From the NCBI GenBank assembly GCA_947474455.1, contig CANJIL010000022.1, positions 1-45,546 on the forward strand: DNA of 45,546 nt, given 5' to 3'. Positions within the stretch are counted from its first letter, which is position 1. Each line of letters begins with the position of its first letter. The notes under the pieces are model-generated. The model was not told the origin of the DNA. It worked only from the letters and a program-made list of their open reading frames with translations, and searched no databases. Made by a program: the position numbers and the translations under genes. Positions 1-9,177 of this stretch are shown here, in pieces. This DNA is from Hyphomonadaceae bacterium. GTDB lineage: Bacteria; Pseudomonadota; Alphaproteobacteria; Caulobacterales; Hyphomonadaceae.

Positions 1-2
1 CG

Positions 3-680
3 CGCATGAAGCCGCTCACCGACACGCGCCCCAAGGCGCTGGTCGAAGTCGGCGGCCGCGCGCTGGTCGACCGCGCGCTCGACAAGCTGGTCACGCAAGG
101 CGTCACCCGCGCCATCGTCAACGTGCACCACTTCGCCGACCTGCTGGTCGCCCATCTCAAGCCGCGCAAGGACATCGAGATCATCATCTCCGACGAGCGC
201 GACGTGCTCCTCGAAACCGGCGGCGGCGTCATCAAAGCGCTGCCGCTGCTGGGCGACGATCCCTTCTTTGTCATCAACACTGACGTGACCTGGGTCACAC
301 CCGGCGACCAGACCTTCGCCAGAATGGCCGGCGCCTACGACCCCAACACCATGGACGCTCTCCTGCTGCTCGCCGACATGGGCGCAACACTCGGCTTCCG
401 AGGCCCCGGCGACTTCTATCTCGCCCCCGACGGCCAGCTACAGCGCCGCGGGGACCGCCCCACCGCGCCCTACGTCTTCGCCGGCACGCACATCACCCGC
501 GCCGACCTGCTGCGCAGCTACGAGATCAAACCCTTCTCCGCCAACATCTACTGGAACGCTTTCGGCCGCGCCGGCCGCCTCTATGGCGCGGTGATGTCGC
601 CCTTCTGGATGCACGTCGGCGACCCCGCCGGCCGCGACGAAGCCGAAGCCCGCCTGAAAACCATGGGGCCGGGAAGCTGA
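3..680 (+). CDS. MurU-like sugar-1-phosphate nucleotidyltransferase, 5' end cut by window
   Basis: Nucleotidyltransferase of the NTP_transferase/GT-A fold. The first visible residues (R-MKPLTDTRPKAL) are the second half of the family's opening loop, normally AAGxGTRMxPLTxxxPK, which binds the nucleotide. About 15-20 N-terminal residues therefore lie before the window and the ATG at 6 is internal. DVLLETGGGV (about residue 67) and FFVINTDVTW (about residue 87, the metal-binding Asp) are the usual core motifs. In alphaproteobacteria this gene commonly sits just before addB-addA and is related to MurU, which uridylates N-acetylmuramate-1-phosphate during cell-wall recycling. A mannose- or glucose-1-phosphate enzyme remains possible. 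Its TGA overlaps a candidate CTG start of addB. Confidence 0.85.
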   Translation, partial: RMKPLTDTRPKALVEVGGRALVDRALDKLVTQGVTRAIVNVHHFADLLVAHLKPRKDIEIIISDERDVLLETGGGVIKALPLLGDDPFFVINTDVTWVTPGDQTFARMAGAYDPNTMDALLLLADMGATLGFRGPGDFYLAPDGQLQRRGDRPTAPYVFAGTHITRADLLRSYEIKPFSANIYWNAFGRAGRLYGAVMSPFWMHVGDPAGRDEAEARLKTMGPGS

Positions 681-3600
681 CGCGCAAATCAGCACTTGCA
701 GGCATATTCGCGGAGGGCGCGCCGAAAACCTTCTCGCTTCCCGCCTCGTCCTTCTTCCTCGAAGAGCTCGCCAAGGGCCTCGTCCACGCCGCCAATGCGC
801 GCGAACATCCTGGAGCCCTCGCCGACGCCCTGATCTTCACGCCCAACCAGCGCGCCTCCCGCGAACTCGCTCTCGCCCTCTACCGCGCGATGGACGGCAT
901 GCTGCTCACGCCCACGATCCGCCCCCTCGGCGACATCGAGGAGGAAGACGGACTTACAGCCTTCGGGCCACACGCGCTGGATCTTCTACCCGCTCTTTCT
1001 CCCGCCCGTCGCCGCGGCGCGCTCGCAAGGCTTATCCAGCACTGGCGCAAGGCGCAGGAGGAAGAACCGCTCCCGCCCGCCTCGCTGCTTATGGCGGCCG
1101 ACGAACTCGGCGCACTGATCGACCAGGCCGCGCTCGTAGGCGGCGTCGACTGGGACAAGCTCAAGAAGCTGTCGGAAGACCTCGCCCCCCGCCTCGCCCA
1201 GCACTGGCAGGTCTCTTCCAACTTCCTCGACATCATCATGCACGCCTGGCCCGCCTTCCTGAAGGAGGAAGGCGTCATGGATGCGCAGACCCGCCGCCTC
1301 GCCGCCGCCGAAGTGCTCGCCACCCGCTGGGCCGCCAAGCCGCCGAAACACGCTGTCATCATCGCCGGCTCCACCGGCACTGGCGCCGCTACCCGCCGCC
1401 TGATGGAGGCCGCCCTCAAACTGCCGCGCGGCCTTATCGTCTTTCCCGGCGTCGATCCCGATCTGAGCCCCAAGGGCTGGGCCGCCGTCGCCGACGCCGC
1501 CAGCCATCCCCAGCACGCTATCGGCGAAACCCTCAAATGGCTGCGTCTGTCCGCGAAGGACATCCACGCATGGCCTGGCGGCGGCGAAACGCCTGCCGAA
1601 ACCTCCCGCCGCCGCCTCGTAAACGAAGCCCTCGCCCCCGCCATCGAAACACGCGACTGGAACATTCGTCTCGGCGATCTCGCCAAGCCCCGCACCGCCG
1701 ACGAACTCGTCACTGAAGCCCTCGCCGGCCTCGCCCTCGTCGAAGCTGAAGACGAAGCCGAGGAAGCTCTCGCCGCCGCCCTCCTGCTGCGCCAGACGCT
1801 CGAATCTCCCGGCCGCACTGCCGCGCTTGTTACCCCCGAAGCCTCCCTGGCCCGCCGCGTCGCCGCGATCCTCGGACGGTGGAACATCGACATCACGCCC
1901 TCATCTGGCGCGCCGCTCGCGCGCACGCCTCCCGGCAGTTTTCTCCTAATCCTCGCCCGATGGGTCCGCGACCTCGGCGATCCCGTCCGTCTGTTAGCCG
2001 TCCTGAAGCATCCCCTCGCCAGGCTCTGCCGCACGCAAGCCGACCTCGCCCGCATCGTCGGCAGCGTGGAACGCGAAGCACTGCGCGGCCCGCGCCGCCA
2101 TCGCACGCTGAAGGATCTCGCCGCCCGCCTCGAAAACCCGCACGACAAAAGCCAGCGCCCACAACCAGAAGCTGCGCAACTAATTCGTGATCTCGACGCG
2201 CTTCACGCTCCGATCAGCGCCGCGTTCAACAACGAAACCATCGACGGCGCAGCAGCAGCGGAAGCCATCGCCCGCCTCGCCGAAGCCATCGCCAGCGGCG
2301 CGCACGTCTGGGCGGGCAAGCCCGGCGCAATGGCCGCGCAGTTCATCGCCCAGCTCTGTGAGCTCGCCAGCGGCATGGGCAAGATCCGGTCCGCCGATTT
2401 CGCCGATTTCGCCGAAGCGGTCATGCACCGCATGATCGCCGCGCCCGACGCGCCCGAACATCCGCGCATCGCCATCTGGGGTCCACTTGAAGCGCGCCTG
2501 CAGCGCCGCGACCGCATGATCCTCGCCAGCCTCAACGAAGGCTCATGGCCCAAGCCTGCCGCCGCCGACGCCTTCCTCAACCGCACCCTGCGCAAGCAAC
2601 TCGGCCTGCCGGACCCCGACGAGCGCGTCGGCCTCTCCGCGCACGACTTCGCACAGATGGCCAACGCGCCGGAAGTTATCCTCCTCCGCGCCCGCCGCGT
2701 CGACGACAAGCCCGCCGTCGCCTCGCGCTGGCTCTGGCGCCTGCGCACGCTCGCCGCCGGCGGCTTCGGCGGCCGCGAGAAGGCGGAAGATGCGCTTCGC
2801 CCCGCCGAGAATTCCGATCCCCTGATCTGGGCCCATGCCATCCGCCGCGTCGCGAACGTCACGCCCGCGCCTGCCCCAGCGCCCACACCGCCCGTCGACA
2901 AGCGCGCACTCACGAAATTCTCGCCCAGCCGCGTCGTCACATTGATCCGCGACCCTTATGCCGACTACGCCCGCCGCATCCTCCGCCTCGAACCTCTGCG
3001 TCGCGTCGCCGAGGACATCGACGCCCGCGAGCGCGGCACCGCCGTCCACCTCGCCGTCGAAACCTTCGAAAAAGAGGACAACACGCGCACGATCGACGAC
3101 CTAATCGTCACCAGCCTCAACGATGCCGGCGCCGCGCCTGAACTGATCGAACTCGAAAAGCCGCTCTGGATCCGCGCGGGGGACGCCTATCTTCGCTGGT
3201 CGAAACAGCGCGACGGCCATCGCGTCGATTTCGACACCGAACAGGAAGCCGCCATCACCTTCGGCTCCTCGATCGGCCAGGTCGAATTGAAAGCAAAAGC
3301 CGACCGCGTCGAAAAACTCTCTGACGGCACGCTCGCCATAGTCGACTTCAAGACCGGCATCCCCAAGACCGCGCCGCAAGTCGAACGCGGCCTCGAACCC
3401 CAGCTAGCGCTCGAGGCCGCCATCGCCGCCCGCTCCGCCTTCGGAAAGGTCGGCCCAGCGCCGTCCTCCGAACTGATTTATTTCCGCATGTCGCTCAGCG
3501 CGCAGACGATGAGCGAGAAGAACGGCCAGCCGCTCGAATTCGAGTCCGGCGACACGATGCAGATCGCCGAAGCCGGCCTCAAAGGCCTGCAAGACCTGAT

Positions 3601-3730
3601 CGAGCAATACGCCGATCCCGCCCAGCCATACTATTCCAAGCCGCGTGTCGAATTCGCCTGGTCCGTCTCTGACTATGACCGCCTCGCCCGCCGCGCCGAA
3701 TGGACCACCGACGAAGGAGGCGACGAATGA
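677..3730 (+). CDS. addB: AddB, double-strand break repair subunit (alphaproteobacterial type)
   Basis: Partner of AddA in the AddAB helicase-nuclease that resects double-strand breaks for RecA. Family sequence begins well before the first ATG (890): TFSLPASSFFLEEL and ALIFTPNQRASREL are encoded at about 727-870 in the same frame, and there is no in-frame ATG, GTG or TTG there. The best upstream start is CTG at 677, which overlaps the previous stop as CTGA and follows GGGAAG. This gives about 1017 residues, normal for the family. The N-terminal part lacks a Walker A motif. The C-terminal nuclease carries AIVDFKTG (about residue 888) and QLALEAAI. No cysteines are seen in the nuclease region, so the Fe-S staple of Bacillus AddB is absent. 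Followed by addA with an ATGA overlap. Confidence 0.93.
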   Translation: MTRKSALAGIFAEGAPKTFSLPASSFFLEELAKGLVHAANAREHPGALADALIFTPNQRASRELALALYRAMDGMLLTPTIRPLGDIEEEDGLTAFGPHALDLLPALSPARRRGALARLIQHWRKAQEEEPLPPASLLMAADELGALIDQAALVGGVDWDKLKKLSEDLAPRLAQHWQVSSNFLDIIMHAWPAFLKEEGVMDAQTRRLAAAEVLATRWAAKPPKHAVIIAGSTGTGAATRRLMEAALKLPRGLIVFPGVDPDLSPKGWAAVADAASHPQHAIGETLKWLRLSAKDIHAWPGGGETPAETSRRRLVNEALAPAIETRDWNIRLGDLAKPRTADELVTEALAGLALVEAEDEAEEALAAALLLRQTLESPGRTAALVTPEASLARRVAAILGRWNIDITPSSGAPLARTPPGSFLLILARWVRDLGDPVRLLAVLKHPLARLCRTQADLARIVGSVEREALRGPRRHRTLKDLAARLENPHDKSQRPQPEAAQLIRDLDALHAPISAAFNNETIDGAAAAEAIARLAEAIASGAHVWAGKPGAMAAQFIAQLCELASGMGKIRSADFADFAEAVMHRMIAAPDAPEHPRIAIWGPLEARLQRRDRMILASLNEGSWPKPAAADAFLNRTLRKQLGLPDPDERVGLSAHDFAQMANAPEVILLRARRVDDKPAVASRWLWRLRTLAAGGFGGREKAEDALRPAENSDPLIWAHAIRRVANVTPAPAPAPTPPVDKRALTKFSPSRVVTLIRDPYADYARRILRLEPLRRVAEDIDARERGTAVHLAVETFEKEDNTRTIDDLIVTSLNDAGAAPELIELEKPLWIRAGDAYLRWSKQRDGHRVDFDTEQEAAITFGSSIGQVELKAKADRVEKLSDGTLAIVDFKTGIPKTAPQVERGLEPQLALEAAIAARSAFGKVGPAPSSELIYFRMSLSAQTMSEKNGQPLEFESGDTMQIAEAGLKGLQDLIEQYADPAQPYYSKPRVEFAWSVSDYDRLARRAEWTTDEGGDE

Positions 3731-6700
3731 CGCCTCTTGACCATGAATGGCCCGAATACGCCGCCGCCAGCGAAGGCCAACGCAAGGCCGCGCTGCCCGA
3801 TCACTCCGCCTGGGTGGAGGCCAATGCCGGCTCCGGCAAGACGAAAGTTCTGATCGACCGCGTCGCCCGCCTTCTGCTCAAGCGCGCCGAGCCTGACTCC
3901 ATCCTCTGCGTCACCTACACCAAGGCTGCCGCCAGCGAGATGCAGTCGCGCCTGTTCAATCGCCTTGGCGGCTGGTGCGTGATGGAGGAAGACCAGCTCC
4001 GCACGCGCCTAGCCGAACTCGAGAACCGTCCCGCCGCCGACTATACGCATGATGATATCGGCCGCGCCCGCGAACTCTTCGCGAAGGCGCTCGAGACGCC
4101 CGGCGGCCTGCGCATTGAAACCATTCACGCCTTCGCCAGCCGCGTCCTGCACCGCTTCCCGCTCGAAGCCGGCATCGCGCCCGGCTTCTCCGAACTCGAC
4201 GAAGATGACGCCGCCAGCCTGTGGGACGACGCCTTCCGCGCCATGGGCCGTCGCGTCGTGCGCGGCGATGAAGTCCTCGTCAACGCCGCGCGCTGCGCCG
4301 CCGAAGCCGGCGGCGGCAAAGGCTTTGACGCCATCCGCGCGCTCCTTCCCCGCCGCGCCGCGATTCAGCGCTTCGTGGAAAAGGCGGGCGGCATGGACGC
4401 CGCGATCGAACGCCTCCGCACCGACCTCAACGCGCCCACCGCAACTCCAAACGTCCTGCTCGACCAGGCCATGGGGCCCGACCTCCCACGCAAGGCGCTC
4501 AAGGATCTGCTCGGCGCCCTTCCACGCGCCAAGAGATCCGACGCCGAACTCGCCGACGTTCTCAGCGCCGTCCTGTCAGATGCATCTGCCGAAAACCGCT
4601 TCGCCGCCTACGCCTCGCTCGCCTTCACGAAGTCCGGCGATCTTCGCAAGTCCAACCCCTACACCGGCGAAGCGATGAAACAGGCCCCCGCCGCCGCCCT
4701 GTTCTTCCAGATCAAGGATGTCCCGCAAGGCTCCGAAATACACCGCATCTTCGCCCTCGCCTCCGCCCTCAATGCCGCGCGCCTGTTCCAGCGCTCGTCG
4801 GCCCTGCTGCGCCTCGCCAGCGTCCTCTTCGCCGACTTCGCCCAACGCAAGCGCGCCCGCGCCGGCCTCGACTTCGACGATCTCATCGAAACCACGTCCC
4901 GCCTCCTCACCCGCCAACACGCCGCCGAATGGGTGCTGTGGAAACTCGACGGCGGCATCAGCCACATCCTGCTCGACGAAGCGCAGGACACCAGCCCCGC
5001 CCAGTGGGAAATCCTCCGCGCCCTTACCGCCGACATCTTCGCCGGCGCCGGCGCCGTGCGCGATGAGCAGCGCACGCTCTTCGTCGTCGGCGACCAGAAA
5101 CAGTCGATCTACTCCTTCCAGGGGGCCGACCCCGAACACTTCCTCCGGGAGACGCAGGAATTCGAAACCAAGGCCCGCACCGCGAACGTCGACTTCGCCC
5201 TGCCCAACCTCGCCATGTCGTTCCGCTCGGCGCCGGAAGTCCTCAGCTATGTCGACGCCGTCTTCAGCACCGACGTATTCGCGCCCGACTCGCCTTTCAC
5301 GCTGCTCCCGCCCGACGGCGCCAATCTCCTCCGCCACACGCCCTTCCGCCGCAACGAGACCGGCTCGGTCGAACTCTGGCCGCTCGAACCCAAGCCCGAC
5401 GTCCAACCGGCAGAACCCTGGACGGCGCCGAAGGGCCAGGAAAGCGCCGCCAGCCCAAAGGCAAAACTAGCCAGCCGCATCGCCAAATTCATCCGCCGCG
5501 AGATCGACGCCGGCGCCGCCGTCTGGGAGAAGAACCAGCAACGCCCCTGCCGTCCCGGCGACTTCCTCATCCTCGTGCGCGGCCGCACCGGTGGTCTCTT
5601 TGACGGCATCCTCCAGGCCCTTAAGCGCGAGAACATACCCGTCGCCGGCGCCGACCGCATCCAACTGCTCGACTCACTCGCCGTGCAGGACCTGCTCAAC
5701 CTCATCCGCTTCGCCCTCTGCCCCGAGGACGACCTCACGCTGGCCGAAATCCTCAAAGGCCCGTTCGGCGGCCTCAATGACGATCAGCTCTTCGACCTCG
5801 CCAACCCGCGCAAGGGCCGCCTCTGGCCCGACGTGCAGGCCGCGAAACTCCCCGTCACCGCCTTCCTCGAAGACGTGTTCGCCCGCCGCCATCAGCCACC
5901 CTTCGAATTTCTCACGCATGCACTCGAATGCGGCGCCAGCCTTTCCCGGCCAGGGTGGGAGCTGATCCTCTCCCGCTTCGGCGCCCCGGCGCGCGAGCCC
6001 GTCACCGCCCTCATCGACCGCGCCGCCGCCTTCGACGCCGACGAGCCGCCGAGCCTTCAGCTCTTTCTCGACTCAGTCGAACGCCGCGGCGGCGAGGTGA
6101 AGCGCGAACTCTCCGGCCCGCAAGGCGAAGTCCGCGTCATGACCGTCCACGGCGCCAAGGGCCTCGAAGCCCCCATCGTCATCCTGCCCGACACCTGCTC
6201 CGCCCATCGCATCGACCGCGACGGCATCTTCATCACCGAAGATGGCGCGCCCATCTGGGCCGGCCCAAAAACCAACGACATCGAACTCAGCGCAAAACTT
6301 CGCGCCATCGCCGAAGCCCGCGCCCTGCGCGAACACCGCCGCCTGCTCTACGTCGCGCTCACTCGCGCGCAGGACCGCCTCATCGTCTGCGGCGCCTTCG
6401 CCGGCCACCCGAAAAGCGCCGGCCACGCCGACACGTCCTGGAACACTGTCTGCCAGTCCGCCATGACGCGTCTCGCCGAGGCCGGCCACGTCGAAGAGGT
6501 CGGGGACGGCGATCGCATCATCCGCCGCTTCGGCGCCGCGCCCGATCTGCTGATCCCCGCCATCGTCTCCACGAAATCCGCGCCTGCACTCCCCGGATGG
6601 CTCACCCAGCCCGCGCCCACCGAAGCGCTCCCGCGTATTCTCTCGCCCTCCCGCCTCACCACCTCCAGCGAACCACCCGTCATCTCCCCCTTTGGTCCCG

Positions 6701-7227
6701 GCCGCGCCGAACGTCTGCGCCGCGGCGAACTCATCCATCGCCTGTTCGAAGTACTTCCCGACCTCCCGCAGAGAACCCGCCGCAAGGCGGCCGAAGCCTT
6801 CCTCAAGAAGCAGCCCGATCTTTCTCCGACCCAGCGCACGGAAATGCTCGCCGCCGCGCTGGGCGTCCTCGACGACCCGACCTTCGCCGCCCTCTTCGCC
6901 CCCGGCGGCCGCGCCGAGGCCCCAATTATTGGAAGGATTGGCATCGACGGGATCGGCGCATCCATCATCAACGGCCGCGTCGACCGCCTTGTGATAACCA
7001 ATGCCGAAATCCTGATCGTCGACTACAAGACCGACCGCCCCGCTCCCCCCACGGTTGAGGGCGTGGGCGCGGCCTATATCGCCCAGATGGCCGCCTATCG
7101 GGCCGTGTTGACGCAGCGCTGGCCGGATCGTTCCATCAGGTGCCTGCTGGTATGGACAGACGGCCCCAGACTCATGGAAATACCCCCTTCCGCCCTCGAC
7201 GGCGCGTTTCTGGCCCTGAAGCGATGA
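3727..7227 (+). CDS. addA: AddA, helicase-nuclease subunit of AddAB (alphaproteobacterial type)
   Basis: UvrD-type superfamily 1 helicase with a C-terminal RecB-like nuclease. It unwinds and degrades DNA ends with AddB. Start chosen at 3727: ATG overlaps the addB TGA (ATGA), with GGAGG at 3716-3720. Visible motifs: Walker A ANAGSGKT at residues 32-39, ILCVTYTKAAA (motif Ia), LLDEAQDTSPAQW near residue 415 (Walker B), GDQKQSIYSFQGA (motif III), VMTVHGAKGLE and LLYVALTRAQDRL (motifs V and VI), and the nuclease motif ILIVDYKTDRP near residue 1096. About 1166 residues, the full family length. Co-transcription and translational coupling with addB are likely. Confidence 0.96.
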   Translation: MTPLDHEWPEYAAASEGQRKAALPDHSAWVEANAGSGKTKVLIDRVARLLLKRAEPDSILCVTYTKAAASEMQSRLFNRLGGWCVMEEDQLRTRLAELENRPAADYTHDDIGRARELFAKALETPGGLRIETIHAFASRVLHRFPLEAGIAPGFSELDEDDAASLWDDAFRAMGRRVVRGDEVLVNAARCAAEAGGGKGFDAIRALLPRRAAIQRFVEKAGGMDAAIERLRTDLNAPTATPNVLLDQAMGPDLPRKALKDLLGALPRAKRSDAELADVLSAVLSDASAENRFAAYASLAFTKSGDLRKSNPYTGEAMKQAPAAALFFQIKDVPQGSEIHRIFALASALNAARLFQRSSALLRLASVLFADFAQRKRARAGLDFDDLIETTSRLLTRQHAAEWVLWKLDGGISHILLDEAQDTSPAQWEILRALTADIFAGAGAVRDEQRTLFVVGDQKQSIYSFQGADPEHFLRETQEFETKARTANVDFALPNLAMSFRSAPEVLSYVDAVFSTDVFAPDSPFTLLPPDGANLLRHTPFRRNETGSVELWPLEPKPDVQPAEPWTAPKGQESAASPKAKLASRIAKFIRREIDAGAAVWEKNQQRPCRPGDFLILVRGRTGGLFDGILQALKRENIPVAGADRIQLLDSLAVQDLLNLIRFALCPEDDLTLAEILKGPFGGLNDDQLFDLANPRKGRLWPDVQAAKLPVTAFLEDVFARRHQPPFEFLTHALECGASLSRPGWELILSRFGAPAREPVTALIDRAAAFDADEPPSLQLFLDSVERRGGEVKRELSGPQGEVRVMTVHGAKGLEAPIVILPDTCSAHRIDRDGIFITEDGAPIWAGPKTNDIELSAKLRAIAEARALREHRRLLYVALTRAQDRLIVCGAFAGHPKSAGHADTSWNTVCQSAMTRLAEAGHVEEVGDGDRIIRRFGAAPDLLIPAIVSTKSAPALPGWLTQPAPTEALPRILSPSRLTTSSEPPVISPFGPGRAERLRRGELIHRLFEVLPDLPQRTRRKAAEAFLKKQPDLSPTQRTEMLAAALGVLDDPTFAALFAPGGRAEAPIIGRIGIDGIGASIINGRVDRLVITNAEILIVDYKTDRPAPPTVEGVGAAYIAQMAAYRAVLTQRWPDRSIRCLLVWTDGPRLMEIPPSALDGAFLALKR

Positions 7228-7320
7228 ATAGTGTGGCCGTGAACAGTCCGTTTAGCGGCGCTGTGTTGGATGATGTACCGGCCCTCCCTACCTGATGGGC
7301 CAGAGTTTCGTGAGGATACC

Positions 7321-7653
7321 ATGTCCGTCGCCGCCATTTCCGATGACACCTTCGACAGCGAAGTCCTTGCTGCCGGCAAACCGGTCATCGTCGACTTCTG
7401 GGCCGAATGGTGCGGCCCCTGCAAACAGGTCTCCGCCCACTTCCAAGCCCTCGCCGACGAGCTGGGCGAGAAGGTGAAGGTCGTGAAGATCAACATCGAC
7501 GATAATCCGATGACCGCCGGCCGCTTCGGCGTGCGTGGCCTGCCCACCTTCATGATCTTTCAGGAAGGCAAGGTGTCGGCCACGCATCTTGGCGCCATGA
7601 GCAAATCGCGCATGGTCGAATGGCTCAAGGAATCCGCGCCGTCGGTCGCCTAA
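7321..7653 (+). CDS. trxA: Thioredoxin
   Basis: Small cytoplasmic thiol-disulfide reductant, 110 residues, one thioredoxin domain. Active site WCGPC with Cys31 and Cys34. The cis-proline loop is RGLPTFMIF near residue 75. An upstream in-frame start exists at 7270, but thioredoxin homology begins at 7321 (MSVAAISDDTF), with GAGGA just upstream. It follows addA by 93 bases, an arrangement common in alphaproteobacteria. A second thioredoxin lies 70 bases downstream. Confidence 0.95.
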   Translation: MSVAAISDDTFDSEVLAAGKPVIVDFWAEWCGPCKQVSAHFQALADELGEKVKVVKINIDDNPMTAGRFGVRGLPTFMIFQEGKVSATHLGAMSKSRMVEWLKESAPSVA

Positions 7654-7723
7654 TCCGGGACCGTCAGGCGCCTGCCCGGCAAACGCTGCAAAGCAGCGTG
7701 TCCTCCCCACCAAAGGAACACAC

Positions 7724-8056
7724 ATGGCCCTCGCCGAAATCACTGACGACACCTTCGAAGCCGAAGTGATGCAGGCCGCTGGCCCCGTCGTCGTCGACTT
7801 CTGGGCCGAATGGTGCGGCTCGTGCAAACAGATGATGCCCGCCTTCGAACAACTCGCCGGCGAACTCGAAGGCAAGGCGCGCCTCGTGAAATTCAACGCG
7901 GATGAGAACCCCATGACCCCCGGCCGCTTCGGCGTCCGCGGCCTCCCCACCATGATGATCTTCGAGAACGGCAAACTGCTCGCGACCAAGACCGGCGCCA
8001 TGACCAAATCCAAGATCGCGGACTGGATCACACAAACCACCCCGTCGGCCGGTTGA
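7724..8056 (+). CDS. Second thioredoxin with CGSC active site
   Basis: 110-residue thioredoxin in tandem with the previous gene and similar along its whole length, with shared blocks VDFWAEWCG and GRFGVRGLPT, so probably an old duplication. The active site reads WCGSC (Cys31, Cys34): serine replaces the usual proline. In thioredoxins the residues between the cysteines tune redox potential, so this copy probably has different properties from the first. The cis-proline (RGLPTMMIF) is kept. A GGAA-containing ribosome site lies before the ATG. Confidence 0.93.
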   Translation: MALAEITDDTFEAEVMQAAGPVVVDFWAEWCGSCKQMMPAFEQLAGELEGKARLVKFNADENPMTPGRFGVRGLPTMMIFENGKLLATKTGAMTKSKIADWITQTTPSAG

Positions 8057-8071
8057 CCTGACCCACGCCCC

Positions 8072-8110
8072 CATCCTTCGAGACGCCGCTACGCGGCTCT
8101 TGAAGATGAG
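8072..8110. repeat. REP-like imperfect palindrome
   Basis: Intergenic inverted repeat: outer arms CATCCTTCGAG and the near-complement ending GAAGATG, inner CCGC-TA-CGCGG. Such CATCCTTCGAGACGCC...GATGAGG elements are common dispersed extragenic palindromes in alphaproteobacteria. Only one copy is visible here. It lies just after the thioredoxin stop and may act as an RNA hairpin. Confidence 0.55.
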
Positions 8111-8236
8111 GGCTACAGATCCATCTGCCGTCGGCGCTAATGGTAAGCAGCTGCAAAGCGGCGCCCGCCGAACCATGAGCGCGTACGCACAAACGCCGCA
8201 CCGCATCCACGTGGCGCTCGATCCGGAACACGCCAC

Positions 8237-8908
8237 ATGAAGCCCCGTGAACTGATCGCCAGAGCAAAAGTGCCCGGCGGCGTCGAACTTCGCCTCATCC
8301 GCCATGGCGACGATCACGTCATTATGGTCGACAGCAACGAACTCATGAGCAGCCGCCTCGGCGGTTCCGAAGAAGCCCTCGCCACCGAGTCATGCGATCG
8401 CATGCGCGAACGCGTGGCCCCTCATCTCCTGATCGGCGGTTACGGCATGGGCTTCACCCTGCGCGCCGCCCTCGCCGTCCTCGGCCCGGCGGCGAAGGTC
8501 ACCGTCGCCGAACTCGTCCCTGAGATCGTCGAATGGGCGCGCGGCCCCATGGCGGCGCTGACCGCCGGCTGCCTCGATGACCCGCGCGTCCATCTGATGA
8601 CAGGCGACGTCGCCGCCGAAATCAGCTCCGCGAAGAAACGCTATGACGCCATCCTGCTCGACGTCGACAACGGCCCCTCCGGCCTCACGCGCGCCTCCAA
8701 TGACGGCTTGTATTCCCGGCGCGGTCTCGCAACGGCCAAGGCCGCACTCAGGCCCGGCGGCGTTCTCGCTATCTGGTCCGCCGCCCCCGATGAAGCCTTC
8801 ACCCGCCGCCTCAAAGACACTGGCTTCACCGTCAGCCAACTCACAGTCCGCGCCCGCAAAACCGGCAAAGGCCCCCGCCACACCATCTGGTTCGCTAATG
8901 TGCGGTGA
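8237..8908 (+). CDS. Spermidine-synthase-like SAM-dependent methyltransferase fold protein
   Basis: 223-residue class I methyltransferase fold of the spermidine/spermine-synthase-like group. The glycine-rich SAM-type loop is LLIGGYGMGFTLRAAL (about residues 68-83), followed by VAELVPEIVEWAR, where the acidic residue ends strand 2 and normally binds the ribose. DAILLDVDNGPSGLT (about residues 137-151) is the active-site loop seen in this family. No transmembrane segments. The substrate cannot be told from sequence: true polyamine synthases are usually longer, and members of this size are generally of unknown role. It stands alone between two intergenic gaps. Confidence 0.8.
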   Translation: MKPRELIARAKVPGGVELRLIRHGDDHVIMVDSNELMSSRLGGSEEALATESCDRMRERVAPHLLIGGYGMGFTLRAALAVLGPAAKVTVAELVPEIVEWARGPMAALTAGCLDDPRVHLMTGDVAAEISSAKKRYDAILLDVDNGPSGLTRASNDGLYSRRGLATAKAALRPGGVLAIWSAAPDEAFTRRLKDTGFTVSQLTVRARKTGKGPRHTIWFANVR

Positions 8909-9177
8909 CTTTCCCTCCACCGTACACACGCCCTCGTGTCGACAGCGAATGCACTAACTTGCGAGAGAAGGAATCTTTGCGCGGTATGTTCAAGAATACT
9001 ATGGCGCGCTTTGCCTCGTAGTACGCCCTCGCAACCCGCCAGAAAGCCAAGACTTCAAGCCTTCAAGCTCTCGCAGGCGGCTTGCAGCTCGTGGAGTTGC
9101 ATGAAGTAGTCCGGGACACTTGAACACCACTCCTCTTGGTGCGATGCAGCATGAGCTGCCGAACAGAGGGGACATCC

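Noticed and set aside
880-2148. 422-codon open frame on the minus strand inside addB
   Set aside because: Arg/Ser/Ala-rich shadow of a well-supported gene, with no motif or ribosome site.
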